NCBI RefSeq assembly: GCF_014196835.1
Contig: NZ_JACIEK010000001.1
Span: 880,283-944,282, forward strand
DNA: 64,000 nt
From: Aureimonas pseudogalii
GTDB lineage: Bacteria > Pseudomonadota > Alphaproteobacteria > Rhizobiales > Rhizobiaceae
Reading direction: 5' to 3'
Part shown: piece after piece, positions 1-8,095 of the stretch
How the letters are laid out: each line of letters opens with the position of its first letter
How positions within the stretch are numbered: the first letter of the stretch is position 1
Program-made: the position numbers and the translations under genes
Notes under the pieces: generated by a model
The model's input: only the letters and a program-made list of their open reading frames with translations
What the model was told of the DNA's origin: nothing
Databases searched by the model: none

Positions 1-616
1 GGCTCTCGCGCTCGCGGTCAGTCAAGGATGCCGCCTCGAGCGACTGGCCCTCGCCGTCCAGCAGTTCGCGCGGCTTCAGCTGGTCCCGCGCCACCAGGTT
101 CATCGCCCGCGTCGCCCAGTAGATCATGATCAGCTGAAACTGGAGCTGGTACTCGCGCTTCTTGATCACGCGCCTGAACAGCCCGACATCGTCGGTCCAA
201 TAGGCCACGGCCGAGCTCGAATAGTGTCGCCCGAGCGCGTCGGTGTAGTGGCAGGGCACCACCAGCCCGTCGCGGAACGAATGGTCGGCCGCCGCGTCCA
301 TGATCTTGCGGGCGAGTGGCTTGCGCACGCCGGGCCCCTTCGGCAGGGGCGTCGAGCTCCAGGTGAACGGCTGGTTGGTTCGCCGCGCGAAGGCCGCGCA
401 GGGGTCGCCCGCCACGAAGTCGTTGGCGATGTAATCCTGGACCCACCCGTCGGTCGTCGTGGTGACGTAGAAGGTCTCGGGCTTGGGCCCCGAGCGCGTG
501 TGCATGAAGCCGAAGGAGTGGAAACCGTTCCGCTGCACTTCGGCATGCATGATCTGCGTGAGCTGGTCGAGGCTGTCGGCGCTCTCGATGCTGGTGATCA
601 GATCGTCGGTCTTCAT
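1..616 (-). CDS. LuxR-family quorum-sensing transcription regulator (partial, C-terminus off window)
   Basis: Signal-binding transcription factor expected to sense the acyl-homoserine lactone made by the adjacent luxI. About 205 codons are visible and the frame runs off base 1. The N-terminal part is an autoinducer-binding domain: counted from the ATG at 616, it has W58, Y62, D71, P72, W86 and G117, matching the six conserved pocket residues (W57, Y61, D70, P71, W85, G113 in TraR numbering), with a short insertion before the Gly. The last visible residues, LTDRERE, are the usual beginning of the LuxR helix-turn-helix, so only the DNA-binding domain is missing. An in-frame ATG at 634 is an alternative start. 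It is transcribed divergently from luxI. Confidence 0.88.
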   Translation of the reverse strand, partial: MKTDDLITSIESADSLDQLTQIMHAEVQRNGFHSFGFMHTRSGPKPETFYVTTTTDGWVQDYIANDFVAGDPCAAFARRTNQPFTWSSTPLPKGPGVRKPLARKIMDAAADHSFRDGLVVPCHYTDALGRHYSSSAVAYWTDDVGLFRRVIKKREYQLQFQLIMIYWATRAMNLVARDQLKPRELLDGEGQSLEAASLTDRERES

Positions 617-668
617 CCAAAGTCCCACTTTCATGGGATACGTCGACCACGCCCCACGCCTTAACCCT

Positions 669-692
669 GGTTGCACTAGCATTCCTGCAACC
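669..692. promoter_or_regulatory. lux-box-like inverted repeat between luxR and luxI
   Basis: A perfect 7-bp inverted repeat, GGTTGCA and TGCAACC, is separated by 10 bases. Its core, TTGCA-N10-TGCAA, has exactly the 5-10-5 architecture of the classical 20-bp lux box. The centre lies 26 bases before the luxI GTG and about 64 bases before the luxR ATG. That spacing suits activation of luxR, or occlusion of the luxI promoter, better than classical activation of luxI. That LuxR binds here is inferred. Confidence 0.6.
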
Positions 693-706
693 CACGGTGA
701 AGCGAC

Positions 707-1354
707 GTGCCAACCTATTCGGGTGTTTTCTTCCGTCCATCGAGCGATCCCGCGCGCTTCGACGCGGTGGCGCGACTGCGCAAGACCATCTTCGTCGATC
801 AGCGCGGCTGGGATCTGCGCACGGTCGACGGGCGCGAGAGCGACCAGTTCGACCTGCCCGACACCGTCCATGCCACGCTCGCGCGGCGGGGCGCTCTCGT
901 CGGCAGCTTCCGGGTCCGCTCGACAAGCGAGCCCTATCTCGCCGACTCCGTCTTTCCGGGTCTGGCCACCGACCGCCCCTATCCGCGCGACGCCGACTGC
1001 GTCGAGATCTCGCGCTTCGGGGTCGACCGGGACACCGCCGGCCACGAGGACGCCGTTCGCCTCTACGCGCTGATGTTCTGGTATGCGCGCCGGCGCCAAG
1101 TTCGCGCGCTCGTGGCGCTCTGCGACCCCACCTACGAGCGCTTCCTGCGAGCCTTGGGCGTGCGCACGCTGCGCTACGGCCCGCCGCAGACGGTGGACCT
1201 CGACGCCTTCGGGCGGCCGATCGAGGTGATGGCGGGCGAAATCCCGATGGCGACTCAGTCGGGCCCGCGCTTCCAGAAGCTTCTCGCGACCTGCGACGAC
1301 ATGGAGATCTCTGATGAAACATCCGTTTTCGGACGTCGCCGCCTTTCAGCGTGA
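707..1354 (+). CDS. luxI: LuxI-family acyl-homoserine-lactone synthase
   Basis: Makes an N-acyl-homoserine lactone signal from S-adenosylmethionine and an acyl donor (acyl-ACP or acyl-CoA). The protein is 215 residues, normal for the family. All ten invariant LuxI residues are present at nearly the standard spacing: R25, F29, W35, E44, D46, D49, R69, F83, E100 and R103. The start is GTG at 707, which places R25 and F29 exactly as in LuxI. The acyl chain cannot be predicted from this. The last 41 bases overlap the start of the P450 gene, so the two are translationally coupled. The neighbouring divergent luxR completes a standard signal circuit. Confidence 0.93.
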   Translation: MPTYSGVFFRPSSDPARFDAVARLRKTIFVDQRGWDLRTVDGRESDQFDLPDTVHATLARRGALVGSFRVRSTSEPYLADSVFPGLATDRPYPRDADCVEISRFGVDRDTAGHEDAVRLYALMFWYARRRQVRALVALCDPTYERFLRALGVRTLRYGPPQTVDLDAFGRPIEVMAGEIPMATQSGPRFQKLLATCDDMEISDETSVFGRRRLSA

Positions 1355-2597
1355 CGCGACCAGCCTCCTCTCGCGCGATTGCCGCGACGGCGAGCCGCTG
1401 AAGCGCCTGCATCTCGGCCTGCGCCCGGTCTACCAGGTCACCGATCCCGACCTCGTCAAGCCCATCCTCAAGGCCGACGAGACGATTCTCGACAAGGGCC
1501 GGATGGTACACAAGCTACGCTCGGTGGTGGGCATGAGCTCGCTGACGATCAGCGGTCCCGAGAACACGCGCCGGCGCGCCGCCATCCACGAGCAGCTGCG
1601 CGACGGGCTGGCGCAGCATTTCGTGCCGGTCGTCACCGATCTCTACCGTCAGGTCTGGTCGCGCCTGCCCGAGGAGGGCGTCGTCGACGCCCACAGCTTC
1701 ACGGGGCCGCTGGCGCTGCGGGTGATCTGCTCCGTGCTGTTCGGCGGCGGCGTGCTCACGGCGGGCGACGAGGCCGCGCTGATCACCTGCGTCAAGCTGG
1801 TGGAGGACGACCTCGCCGACAGCATCACCCGCGTGCTGCCCGCCCTGCCGCATCGCCAACTCGCCAAGCGCCGGAACCTGCGCTTCGCGATGGCGGCGAT
1901 GGATCTCGTGGTGCGCCGCGCCCGAGACAATGCGAGCGAGCAGAGCATCCTGCGCGGCCTGCGAACGCTCGGCCTCTCCGACACGGATCTGCGCGACGAG
2001 ATCCTGATGCTGATGCTGGCGGGCCACCACACCACCGGCACCGCCGGCGCCTGGATCCTCTACTACCTCGCCAAGGATCCGGTGCTCGCCAACGCCGTGC
2101 GCCAGGAGGCGCTGCAGGCCTGCGGCCCCGACGGGACGCTCGACGCCCGTCGCCTCACGCGATGCGCCGTCAGCCTCAACGTGGTGAAGGAGGTGCTGCG
2201 CCTCTATCCCTCGAGTTACTGGTTCGCGCGCGAACTGAAGCAGGACCACGAGATCGCCGGGCAGCCGCTGAAGCGCGGCACCTCGCTGATCATCAGCCCC
2301 TGGCAGATGCAGCGCGACGCGCGATTCTGGAGCGATCCGACAGAATTCCGGCTGGGCCGCGACTACGGCGGCAAGACCTACCTGCCGTTCGGCGCGGGGC
2401 CGCGCGCCTGCATCGGCATCCAGGTGGCGATGCTCGAGCTGCAGCTTCTGGCGCTGGAATTCGCCCGGAACATGGATCTCGAAATCCACTCGCCGGTGCC
2501 CGCCCCCCTGCCCCGCCCGTCGCTGACGCTGATCCCCCCGCCAATCCTCGTCTCGGGCCGCATCCACCACCCCCATCACGCACGCGAGGCCGCATGA
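1314..2597 (+). CDS. Cytochrome P450 coupled to luxI
   Basis: Heme-thiolate monooxygenase of 427 residues. Visible landmarks are the I-helix oxygen-binding motif AGHHTT (236-241), the K-helix ExxR (E293, R296), and the heme loop FGAGPRACIG with the axial cysteine at 366. There is no signal peptide, membrane anchor or fused reductase, so it must borrow ferredoxin or reductase partners not seen here. The ATG at 1314 has GGAG seven bases upstream and lies inside luxI; its stop overlaps the next gene by ATGA. The substrate is unknown. Context suggests either the luxI product or a quorum-controlled metabolite. CYP102A1 is a precedent for P450 oxidation of acyl-homoserine lactones. Confidence 0.93.
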   Translation: MKHPFSDVAAFQRDATSLLSRDCRDGEPLKRLHLGLRPVYQVTDPDLVKPILKADETILDKGRMVHKLRSVVGMSSLTISGPENTRRRAAIHEQLRDGLAQHFVPVVTDLYRQVWSRLPEEGVVDAHSFTGPLALRVICSVLFGGGVLTAGDEAALITCVKLVEDDLADSITRVLPALPHRQLAKRRNLRFAMAAMDLVVRRARDNASEQSILRGLRTLGLSDTDLRDEILMLMLAGHHTTGTAGAWILYYLAKDPVLANAVRQEALQACGPDGTLDARRLTRCAVSLNVVKEVLRLYPSSYWFARELKQDHEIAGQPLKRGTSLIISPWQMQRDARFWSDPTEFRLGRDYGGKTYLPFGAGPRACIGIQVAMLELQLLALEFARNMDLEIHSPVPAPLPRPSLTLIPPPILVSGRIHHPHHAREAA

Positions 2598-2803
2598 TCG
2601 ACGACCACGAGCCCCTGATGGCGCCAAGCTCCCTCGACCACGTGGAATGGGTCGCCTACCTCCGGCTCATCCGCAGCGAACTCGCCACCCTCTCGCCGGT
2701 CGCCGCCCAGTGCATCGAATGGGCCGAGGACATCCTGCGCCGCGAGGACGCGGCCGGCACCCGCCTCCTTCCGGTCACCAGCGCCGTGGCCCTTCGCCAG
2801 TAG
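2594..2803 (+). CDS. Small hypothetical protein downstream of the P450
   Basis: A 69-residue protein whose ATG overlaps the P450 stop codon as ATGA, making it the third member of the luxI operon. I do not recognise a family. It has no signal peptide, cysteine pair or membrane segment. The middle (about residues 14-52) is rich in Leu, Glu, Arg and Ala and looks helical; the ends look flexible. Its coupling to the P450 suggests an accessory or regulatory partner, but nothing in the sequence gives a function. Confidence 0.6.
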   Translation: MIDDHEPLMAPSSLDHVEWVAYLRLIRSELATLSPVAAQCIEWAEDILRREDAAGTRLLPVTSAVALRQ

Positions 2804-3112
2804 CCGCCGGGGGAAAGGTACGGATCGATGGCATCCGACGCAGGCCGGCCTCTCGGCCCGCTTGCAGAGTTCGCCGTCCAGCGCCGTGCGCAACCCACGC
2901 CATCGCCGAAGGGCACGCCCTCGACGGTGGCGGATCGGCGCCGATACCGGCACGGCCGACGATCTCGCGAAACTCGCCGACGGCCGGGCGAACGCCATTG
3001 CGGGTCTCGGCAGCGGATGTCCTCCCGCCGCCGACCGCACACGCCGACGGCCATCCCACCATGTAGACCAAGTCGGATCCCGTCGTCGCGGCACCACCGA
3101 CCATGCTGTCGA
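2804..3112. other. Intergenic region after the quorum-sensing operon
   Basis: About 310 bases with no convincing gene. The open frames here are Arg/Pro-rich, lack a good ribosome-binding site and match no family I know. A weak GGCCG/CGGCC hairpin lies near 2850 without a following T-run. It may be eroded coding sequence, but I cannot name any. Confidence 0.5.
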
Positions 3113-3466
3113 TCAACAGTTGGCGGCGATGCCGGCGGCGTCGTTCGCGCCGCGCGCGGTCTGGCAGGCCGCGCCCTTCGCGAAATCGTTCAGGCCGTTG
3201 CGGGTGGCGTCCAGCGCCTCGGCCCCGGCCTCCTTGGCGCGGGCCACGGCGGGTGCTGCGGCATCGCGCACGTCGCCGGCGGCCGAGCTCGCGGCCTCCC
3301 CGACTTCGCGGCCCGCATCCTGAAGCGCCGCGCCGGCCTCGCGCGCCTGCTGCTGCGTCGACGTCGCAGGGGTCGCGGTCGACTGGACCGCCGCCGGCGT
3401 CCCCGGCTCGTCGCTGCAACCGGCCAGCAACATCAGAGCCACGAGGGCGGGAGCAAAGGCGCGCAT
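3113..3466 (-). CDS. Small Ala-rich lipoprotein
   Basis: A 117-residue exported lipoprotein of unknown function. The ATG at 3466 begins a lipoprotein signal peptide with lipobox LLAGC, so Cys17 should be lipidated. A Thr/Ala/Pro-rich linker follows, then a helical region with AREAGAALQDAGREVGEA-like heptad spacing resembling LEA-like or entericidin-type small envelope proteins. The C-terminus carries two further cysteines (AACQ... and the final NC), which could form a disulphide. A longer in-frame start at 3718 exists, but its extra 84 residues are basic, low-quality sequence that would bury the signal peptide. Confidence 0.72.
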   Translation of the reverse strand: MRAFAPALVALMLLAGCSDEPGTPAAVQSTATPATSTQQQAREAGAALQDAGREVGEAASSAAGDVRDAAAPAVARAKEAGAEALDATRNGLNDFAKGAACQTARGANDAAGIAANC

Positions 3467-3895
3467 GGAGAAACTTTCATCGTGAGAACTTTGGGTCACA
3501 GGAGATGGAGCACCCGCCCGCCCCTGCAACCCTCCAGGCTCTGGCGCGTGCGCTTTGCCTTGGGCGACGCTCAGGTCCTTCATGGGACACGGCTGCACGG
3601 ATGGCGACCGGTCGGCGTCATGCGGACGAGCGGGCAGCGTGCGCTCTCTTACGAACTTACCGAGCATACCGGGTCGCATCACCGGCATATCGAAGAACAC
3701 CTCGTTCGCCTGCAACACAACACATTAGGCCGCAACTCTGACCTAACGAACGACCGGCCGAAAACTTACGTCGAAGAGCAGCGGGTCGCGGTCAGCGTCG
3801 CGGACGCATCGTCGAAAGGAGAGCCCAACAGGTGGGAAGGATTTTCCCATCTCGGCGACGAGGCTTGCAACTTCAAACGCTACCGATGACGAAGA
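3467..3895. other. Intergenic region between lipoprotein and tRNA-His
   Basis: About 430 bases without a supportable gene. Its base composition is lower in GC than the flanks, especially from 3640 to 3890. It should hold the lipoprotein promoter and the region downstream of tRNA-His. No repeat, attachment site or RNA gene was recognised. Confidence 0.5.
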
Positions 3896-3972
3896 TGGTA
3901 CGGTTGGGCGGGTTCGAACCGCCGACCTCTGGAGCCACAATCCAACGCTCTAACCAACTGAGCTACAACCGC
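3896..3972 (-). tRNA. tRNA-His (GTG)
   Basis: A complete cloverleaf on the minus strand with an encoded CCA end. The acceptor GCGGTTG pairs with CAACCGT; the D arm (AGCTC...GAGC), anticodon loop TTGTGGC (anticodon GTG) and T arm GGCGG/CCGCC are all intact. Position 73 is A and the base before G1 is T. There is therefore no encoded G-1 opposite C73, the usual histidine identity element. This is the known exception of many alphaproteobacteria, whose histidyl-tRNA synthetase has changed recognition. Confidence 0.96.
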
Positions 3973-4074
3973 ATCCGGGCGGGGTTCACCGCCGAGGCCT
4001 CGCAATAGGATTTTTTGCGGGCCGTGGCAAGAGGCGACGAGAGCCGCCTCCGCCAGGGCCGCGAGGGCCTGTCG

Positions 4075-4602
4075 TCAGAACGCGTCCTTGCCGCTCGCCT
4101 GTTCGGCGGCCTCGCGTGCCGGCTGGCTGACGTCGCGCGCCACCGACTGCGACATCTGCTGCATTTCCTTGGCCTGGTCGGTCGCCAGTTCGACCTGGCG
4201 GCGCACGAAGCTCGTCTGCATCTCGATGATCTCGGAGAGCGAGCGCGCGGAGGCCAGCTTCTCGAGATGGGCGAAGTTCAGCTCGGCCTGCGCCCGCAGA
4301 CCCTCGATCGCCCGCTTCGACAGCGAGAGCGAGCCGTTATGGGCGTGCTCCATCGTCGACTCCAGCGTCTTGGTGGCCTGGTCGGCGGCGGTCTTCATGC
4401 GGGCGTAGGCGTCCTTCGACTGCTCCATCGACCGCTCGGTCATGGTGCGGAACGCCTCGGTCATCTTGGCGGGATCGAGCCCCATCGCGGCCTGCGCGTC
4501 ACGATAGGCCTTGGGATCGGTCATCGTGTCGAAGGCTTTCTGGGCCTGGTCGTAGGCCTGGCGGCCGGGTTCGTTGCTGTTGAAGTTCTCGGTATCGGAC
4601 AT
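4075..4602 (-). CDS. Phasin family protein
   Basis: A 175-residue protein of the phasin_2 type, which coats polyhydroxyalkanoate granules or acts as a general stress-associated amphipathic helix protein in Rhizobiales. It is soluble, without a signal peptide, and almost entirely helical, with Gln/Met/Ala-rich amphipathic stretches and the typical central region (LNFAHLEKLASARSLSEIIE) followed by FVRRQVELATDQAKEM. The ATG at 4602 has a strong AGGAGGA seven to eight bases upstream, which decides the start. It stands alone; no phaC or phaR gene is nearby. An imperfectly conserved GCGACA/TGTCGC inverted repeat at 4663-4687 lies in its upstream region. Confidence 0.9.
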   Translation of the reverse strand: MSDTENFNSNEPGRQAYDQAQKAFDTMTDPKAYRDAQAAMGLDPAKMTEAFRTMTERSMEQSKDAYARMKTAADQATKTLESTMEHAHNGSLSLSKRAIEGLRAQAELNFAHLEKLASARSLSEIIEMQTSFVRRQVELATDQAKEMQQMSQSVARDVSQPAREAAEQASGKDAF

Positions 4603-4727
4603 CGGGCATCCTCCTGAAGCGCTTCGGCAGTGGGAGGCTAACATGCATTTCCCCCCGAGGTTGCGACAGTGCGTCCGATTTTGTCGCGGTGCCGTTTTTC
4701 CTCGCATCGCTCGCGCCGCCCGCGAAT

Positions 4728-4802
4728 TTAACCGTGCCGACAGGGACCGGCGTCGGCACGCCCGCGCGTTCTGGATTAACGGATGCCAAGCGCCTATTAA
4801 CG
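4728..4802. promoter_or_regulatory. Cluster of TTAAC half-sites before the PAS kinase (possible CtrA sites)
   Basis: Three TTAAC words occur at 4728-4733, 4776-4781 and 4797-4802 in otherwise very GC-rich DNA, 60-130 bases before the kinase start. CtrA, the alphaproteobacterial cell-cycle regulator, binds TTAA-N7-TTAA and TTAACC-type half-sites. The 7-base spacing of the full site is not met, so this is only suggestive. Confidence 0.3.
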
Positions 4803-4860
4803 TTCCAGTAACCGCATTCGACCTGCCGGAGACCCGCCCATTCCCGCCCCCCTCGATCTC

Positions 4861-7800
4861 ATGGCCACCGAGGCCGTCCGCACGGCCAATGCACTCGGTT
4901 CCGCGATCGCGGTGCTCTCCGAAGACCTCGGCGGGATCGTCTGGGCGAACGGCGCGGGTCAAGCCCTGCTGCGCGGCACGCCGGACGAGGCCCCGGACGG
5001 CGCCGACGCTCAGCCGGTGATGCGCCAGATCGCCGCCGCGATCGGTACGCTGCGCGCCAAGGGCCGGACGCAGCTGCTGCTGCGCCCGGCCTCGGCCGCG
5101 CTCGGGCGGGCGGTGCTCGCCCGGCTGGAGCGGATCGAGGATTTCGAGACGCCGCTGGCGCTCCTCACGGTGCGCATCGAGTGGGCCCCCGCGGAGACCC
5201 GCCTGCAGCTGGCCGAGCGGCTCATCGCCGAAGCGGGCCTCGGCGACGCCGCCGCCTGCATTGTGGCCCGCGACGGGCTGGTCGCCGCCGCCGCCGGTCT
5301 GTCGCGCGAGGAGGAGCCGCTGCTCGCCGCGCAAGGCCAGGAGTTCCTCCTCTCGGGCGAGACGCGCCTCACCGTCGAGGACGAGTTCGGCGCTCTCTCC
5401 TTCGCCGAGGTCGCCCACGGCCTCGTGCTCATCCATGTGGGCGCACCGCCGGAAGCCGCCGCGACCCCTCCCCTTGCGCTCGACGATGCGCCCGAGACGG
5501 CGCCGGTGGCGGTCGTCGAGACCCCCGCCGAGCTCGAGGACGTCGCATCTGCGAAGCCCGGCGATGATGATTTCGCTGAAATGCGGGACGGCGAATGCGC
5601 CGGGGACGAGCCGGTCGAGGCGCGGCTTTCCGCAGGCGAGCCGGCCGAAGCGGTTTTGCCCGAAGCCGAGCCCCACGCCGCCGCCCAGCCCCAGCCCGCC
5701 CCGCCCGTCGCGAGCGAAGCCGCACCGCCGGCAGGCGACCCGGCGCCCGATTTCCGAGCCGATCTCACCGCCGAACCCGCGCGCTTCGTCTGGCAGATCG
5801 ACGCCGAGGGCCGTTTCTCCTCGTTCTCGCCCGAGTTCGCCGCCGTGCTCGGCCCCCGCAGCGCCGACGTGATCGGACGCTCCTTCGCCGATGTCGCGGC
5901 CGTCTACGGCTTCGACGAGGGCGGCGACATCGGCCGGCTGCTGGCGCGGCGCGACACCTGGTCGGGACGCTCGATCCTGTGGCCGATCGAGGGCACGGAC
6001 CGCCGTGCGCCGATCGACCTCGCGGCGCTGCCGCTCTATGGCCGCGACCGCGGGTTCGAGGGCTTCCGCGGCTTCGGCGTGGTGCGCCCGGCCGAGCATG
6101 TCGAGGATCCCGACGCGCTCGGGCTGGTTCTCGTGCGCCCCGTCGAGGCCACCCCGCCGCCGCCGCCTGCCGAGCCGTCGTCACCCGCCCCCGAGATCGT
6201 AGCGTCGCAAACGGGCGAGGCGGATGCGGCGCTTCGCCCGGCGCCGAAGATCCGTCGCATCGTCGCCGAGCCGGCCCCGGGCTTCGGACGGCGCTCGCAG
6301 CGCTCGATCGATGCGGCGAACGAGGCGGAGCAGGCCGAGGATCGGCGGCGCCTGCGCGAGGCCTCGCTCTCCAGCGCCGAGGCGGCGGCGTTCCGCGCCA
6401 TCGGCGCCGAACTGCAGCTTCCGGCGAGCGCGCCGAGCCTCGTCGCCCTCGCCTCGCAGCCCCCCGTCGCGCCGGCGGCGGCGCCGCCGATCCTCGCCAG
6501 CGCCCTGCCCGAGGTGCCCGACATCGGCTTCGAGGAGGACGACGATCCCGCGCTCGCCGCCGCGCGCGAACTCGAGACGCTCCTCGACGCGCTGCCGCTC
6601 GCGGCGCTCGTTCAGATGCAGGAGCAGCTCGTCTTCGCCAATCGGCGCTTCTTCGGGCTGACCGGCTATCCCGATCTCGACGCGCTCGACGCCGTCGGCG
6701 GCCTCGATCACCTCGTGGTCTCCTGCGGCATCGACGAGACCGATTCGGAAGCGGTGATCCGCAAGGCCGACGGATCGCAGGAGCGCGTGCGCCTCTATCT
6801 GCAGCGGATCACGGTGGCGGGCCGATCCTGCCTGCTGATGACCTTTCCGGCCCCGGAACAGACGACGGCCCCGATCCCCGACGTGTTGACCCCCGAGGTG
6901 CTGGCTCCCGACGCGTCGATCGACGACCTGCGGCGCGAGCGGGACGAGCTGCAGGCGGTGCTCGACACCGCCACCGACGGCATCCTCCTCCTCGACGACG
7001 ACGAGCGGCTGCGCAAGATGAACGGTTCGGCAGAGGCCCTGTTCGGGCTGGCGGCCGAGCAGTATCTCGGGCGCCCCTTCGTCGATCTCCTCGCCCCCGA
7101 GAGCCGGCAGCCGGCGCTCGACTACATCGAGACGCTGCGCGACAACGGGCTCGCCGCGATTCTCAACGACGGGCGCGAGGTGAGCGCGAAGGTCGCGGCC
7201 GGCGGCGCCACGATCCCGCTCTTCGTGACGCTCGGCCGGCTGGCCGACGGCCGCGGCTGGTGCGTCGTCATCCGGGACATCGCCCAGTGGAAGCACGCCG
7301 AGACCGACCTCGTGGCGGCGCGGCGTCAGGCCGAGGACGCGAGCCTCCACAAGAGCCGCTTCCTCGCCAACATCAGCCACGAACTGCGCACGCCGCTCAA
7401 CGCCATCATCGGCTTCGCCGACGTGATGGCCTCGGAATGCTTCGGCCCGATCGGCCATGCGCGCTATCTCGAGTATCTCGGCGACATCAAGCGCTCGGGC
7501 CACCACGTGCTCGATCTCGTCAACGATCTTCTCGACATCTCGAAGATCGAGGCGGGCAAGGTCGAGCTCACCTTCGAGTCGGTCTCGCTGAACGAGGTGG
7601 TGGCCGAAGTGGTGTCGCTGATGCAGCCGCAGGCCAATCGCGAGCGCGTCATCGTGCGCTCGGTGCTGCCGGCCTCCGTGCCCCCCGTGGTGGCCGACCG
7701 GCGCTCGGTCCGGCAGATCGCGCTCAACCTCATCGCCAACGCGGTGCGCTTCACGCCCGCCGGCGGCCAGATCGTCGCTTCCACCCATTACGGCAAGGGC

Positions 7801-8049
7801 GGCGAGGTCACGCTGCGCTTCCGCGACAGCGGCATCGGCATGACCGAGCGCGAGATCGAGATCGCCCTCACGCCCTTCCAGCAGGTGAACGCCGCCGCAC
7901 TCGGCCAGGGCGAGGGCACCGGCCTCGGGCTGCCGCTGACCAAGGCGATGGCCGAGGCGAACCGCGCCCTCTTCTCCATCGCTTCGACGCCTGGCGAGGG
8001 AACCTCCGTGGAGATCGTCTTTCCGGCGCAGCGCGTTCTCGCGGACTGA
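4861..8049 (+). CDS. Large multi-PAS histidine kinase, PdhS/PleC/DivJ type
   Basis: A 1062-residue cytoplasmic sensor kinase with no predicted membrane helix. Its N-terminus is sensory with PAS-like segments (about 1-130 and 300-400), separated by long Ala/Pro/Glu-rich linkers. Further PAS-like domains lie near 580-680 and 700-815. The HisKA H-box NISHELRTPLNAIIGF carries the phosphorylated His840; the ATPase domain has the N-box LNLIANAVRF (N960) and the lid TGLGLPLTKAM. The kinase core, with FGPIG...YLGDIKRSGHHVLDLVNDLLDISKIEAGK and the QRVLAD end, matches the Rhizobiales PleC/DivJ/PdhS group that phosphorylates DivK and controls cell-cycle polarity. That role here is inferred. No response regulator lies next to it. 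Confidence 0.88.
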   Translation: MATEAVRTANALGSAIAVLSEDLGGIVWANGAGQALLRGTPDEAPDGADAQPVMRQIAAAIGTLRAKGRTQLLLRPASAALGRAVLARLERIEDFETPLALLTVRIEWAPAETRLQLAERLIAEAGLGDAAACIVARDGLVAAAAGLSREEEPLLAAQGQEFLLSGETRLTVEDEFGALSFAEVAHGLVLIHVGAPPEAAATPPLALDDAPETAPVAVVETPAELEDVASAKPGDDDFAEMRDGECAGDEPVEARLSAGEPAEAVLPEAEPHAAAQPQPAPPVASEAAPPAGDPAPDFRADLTAEPARFVWQIDAEGRFSSFSPEFAAVLGPRSADVIGRSFADVAAVYGFDEGGDIGRLLARRDTWSGRSILWPIEGTDRRAPIDLAALPLYGRDRGFEGFRGFGVVRPAEHVEDPDALGLVLVRPVEATPPPPPAEPSSPAPEIVASQTGEADAALRPAPKIRRIVAEPAPGFGRRSQRSIDAANEAEQAEDRRRLREASLSSAEAAAFRAIGAELQLPASAPSLVALASQPPVAPAAAPPILASALPEVPDIGFEEDDDPALAAARELETLLDALPLAALVQMQEQLVFANRRFFGLTGYPDLDALDAVGGLDHLVVSCGIDETDSEAVIRKADGSQERVRLYLQRITVAGRSCLLMTFPAPEQTTAPIPDVLTPEVLAPDASIDDLRRERDELQAVLDTATDGILLLDDDERLRKMNGSAEALFGLAAEQYLGRPFVDLLAPESRQPALDYIETLRDNGLAAILNDGREVSAKVAAGGATIPLFVTLGRLADGRGWCVVIRDIAQWKHAETDLVAARRQAEDASLHKSRFLANISHELRTPLNAIIGFADVMASECFGPIGHARYLEYLGDIKRSGHHVLDLVNDLLDISKIEAGKVELTFESVSLNEVVAEVVSLMQPQANRERVIVRSVLPASVPPVVADRRSVRQIALNLIANAVRFTPAGGQIVASTHYGKGGEVTLRFRDSGIGMTEREIEIALTPFQQVNAAALGQGEGTGLGLPLTKAMAEANRALFSIASTPGEGTSVEIVFPAQRVLAD

Positions 8050-8095
8050 TCTTGAATGATAAGTGATCTATACTTTTTCAGGCGTGAGTTCACGG

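Noticed and set aside
2828-3889. Long plus-strand open frame across the lipoprotein gene
   Set aside because: Arg-rich, no domain, and it covers the lipoprotein gene and its upstream region on the opposite strand.
4603-6099. Upstream extension of the phasin frame to nearly 670 residues
   Set aside because: The extension is antisense to the kinase gene, and the strong AGGAGGA site fixes the phasin start at 4602.
6181-7788. Long open frame antisense to the PAS kinase gene
   Set aside because: High GC content keeps the reverse frames open. The product is Arg/His/Gly-rich with no motif, while the plus strand encodes a clear kinase.
8052-8080. RirA-type IRO box (TGA-N9-TCA) before fbpA
   Set aside because: The best match has 11 bases between TGA and TCA, so the spacing is wrong.
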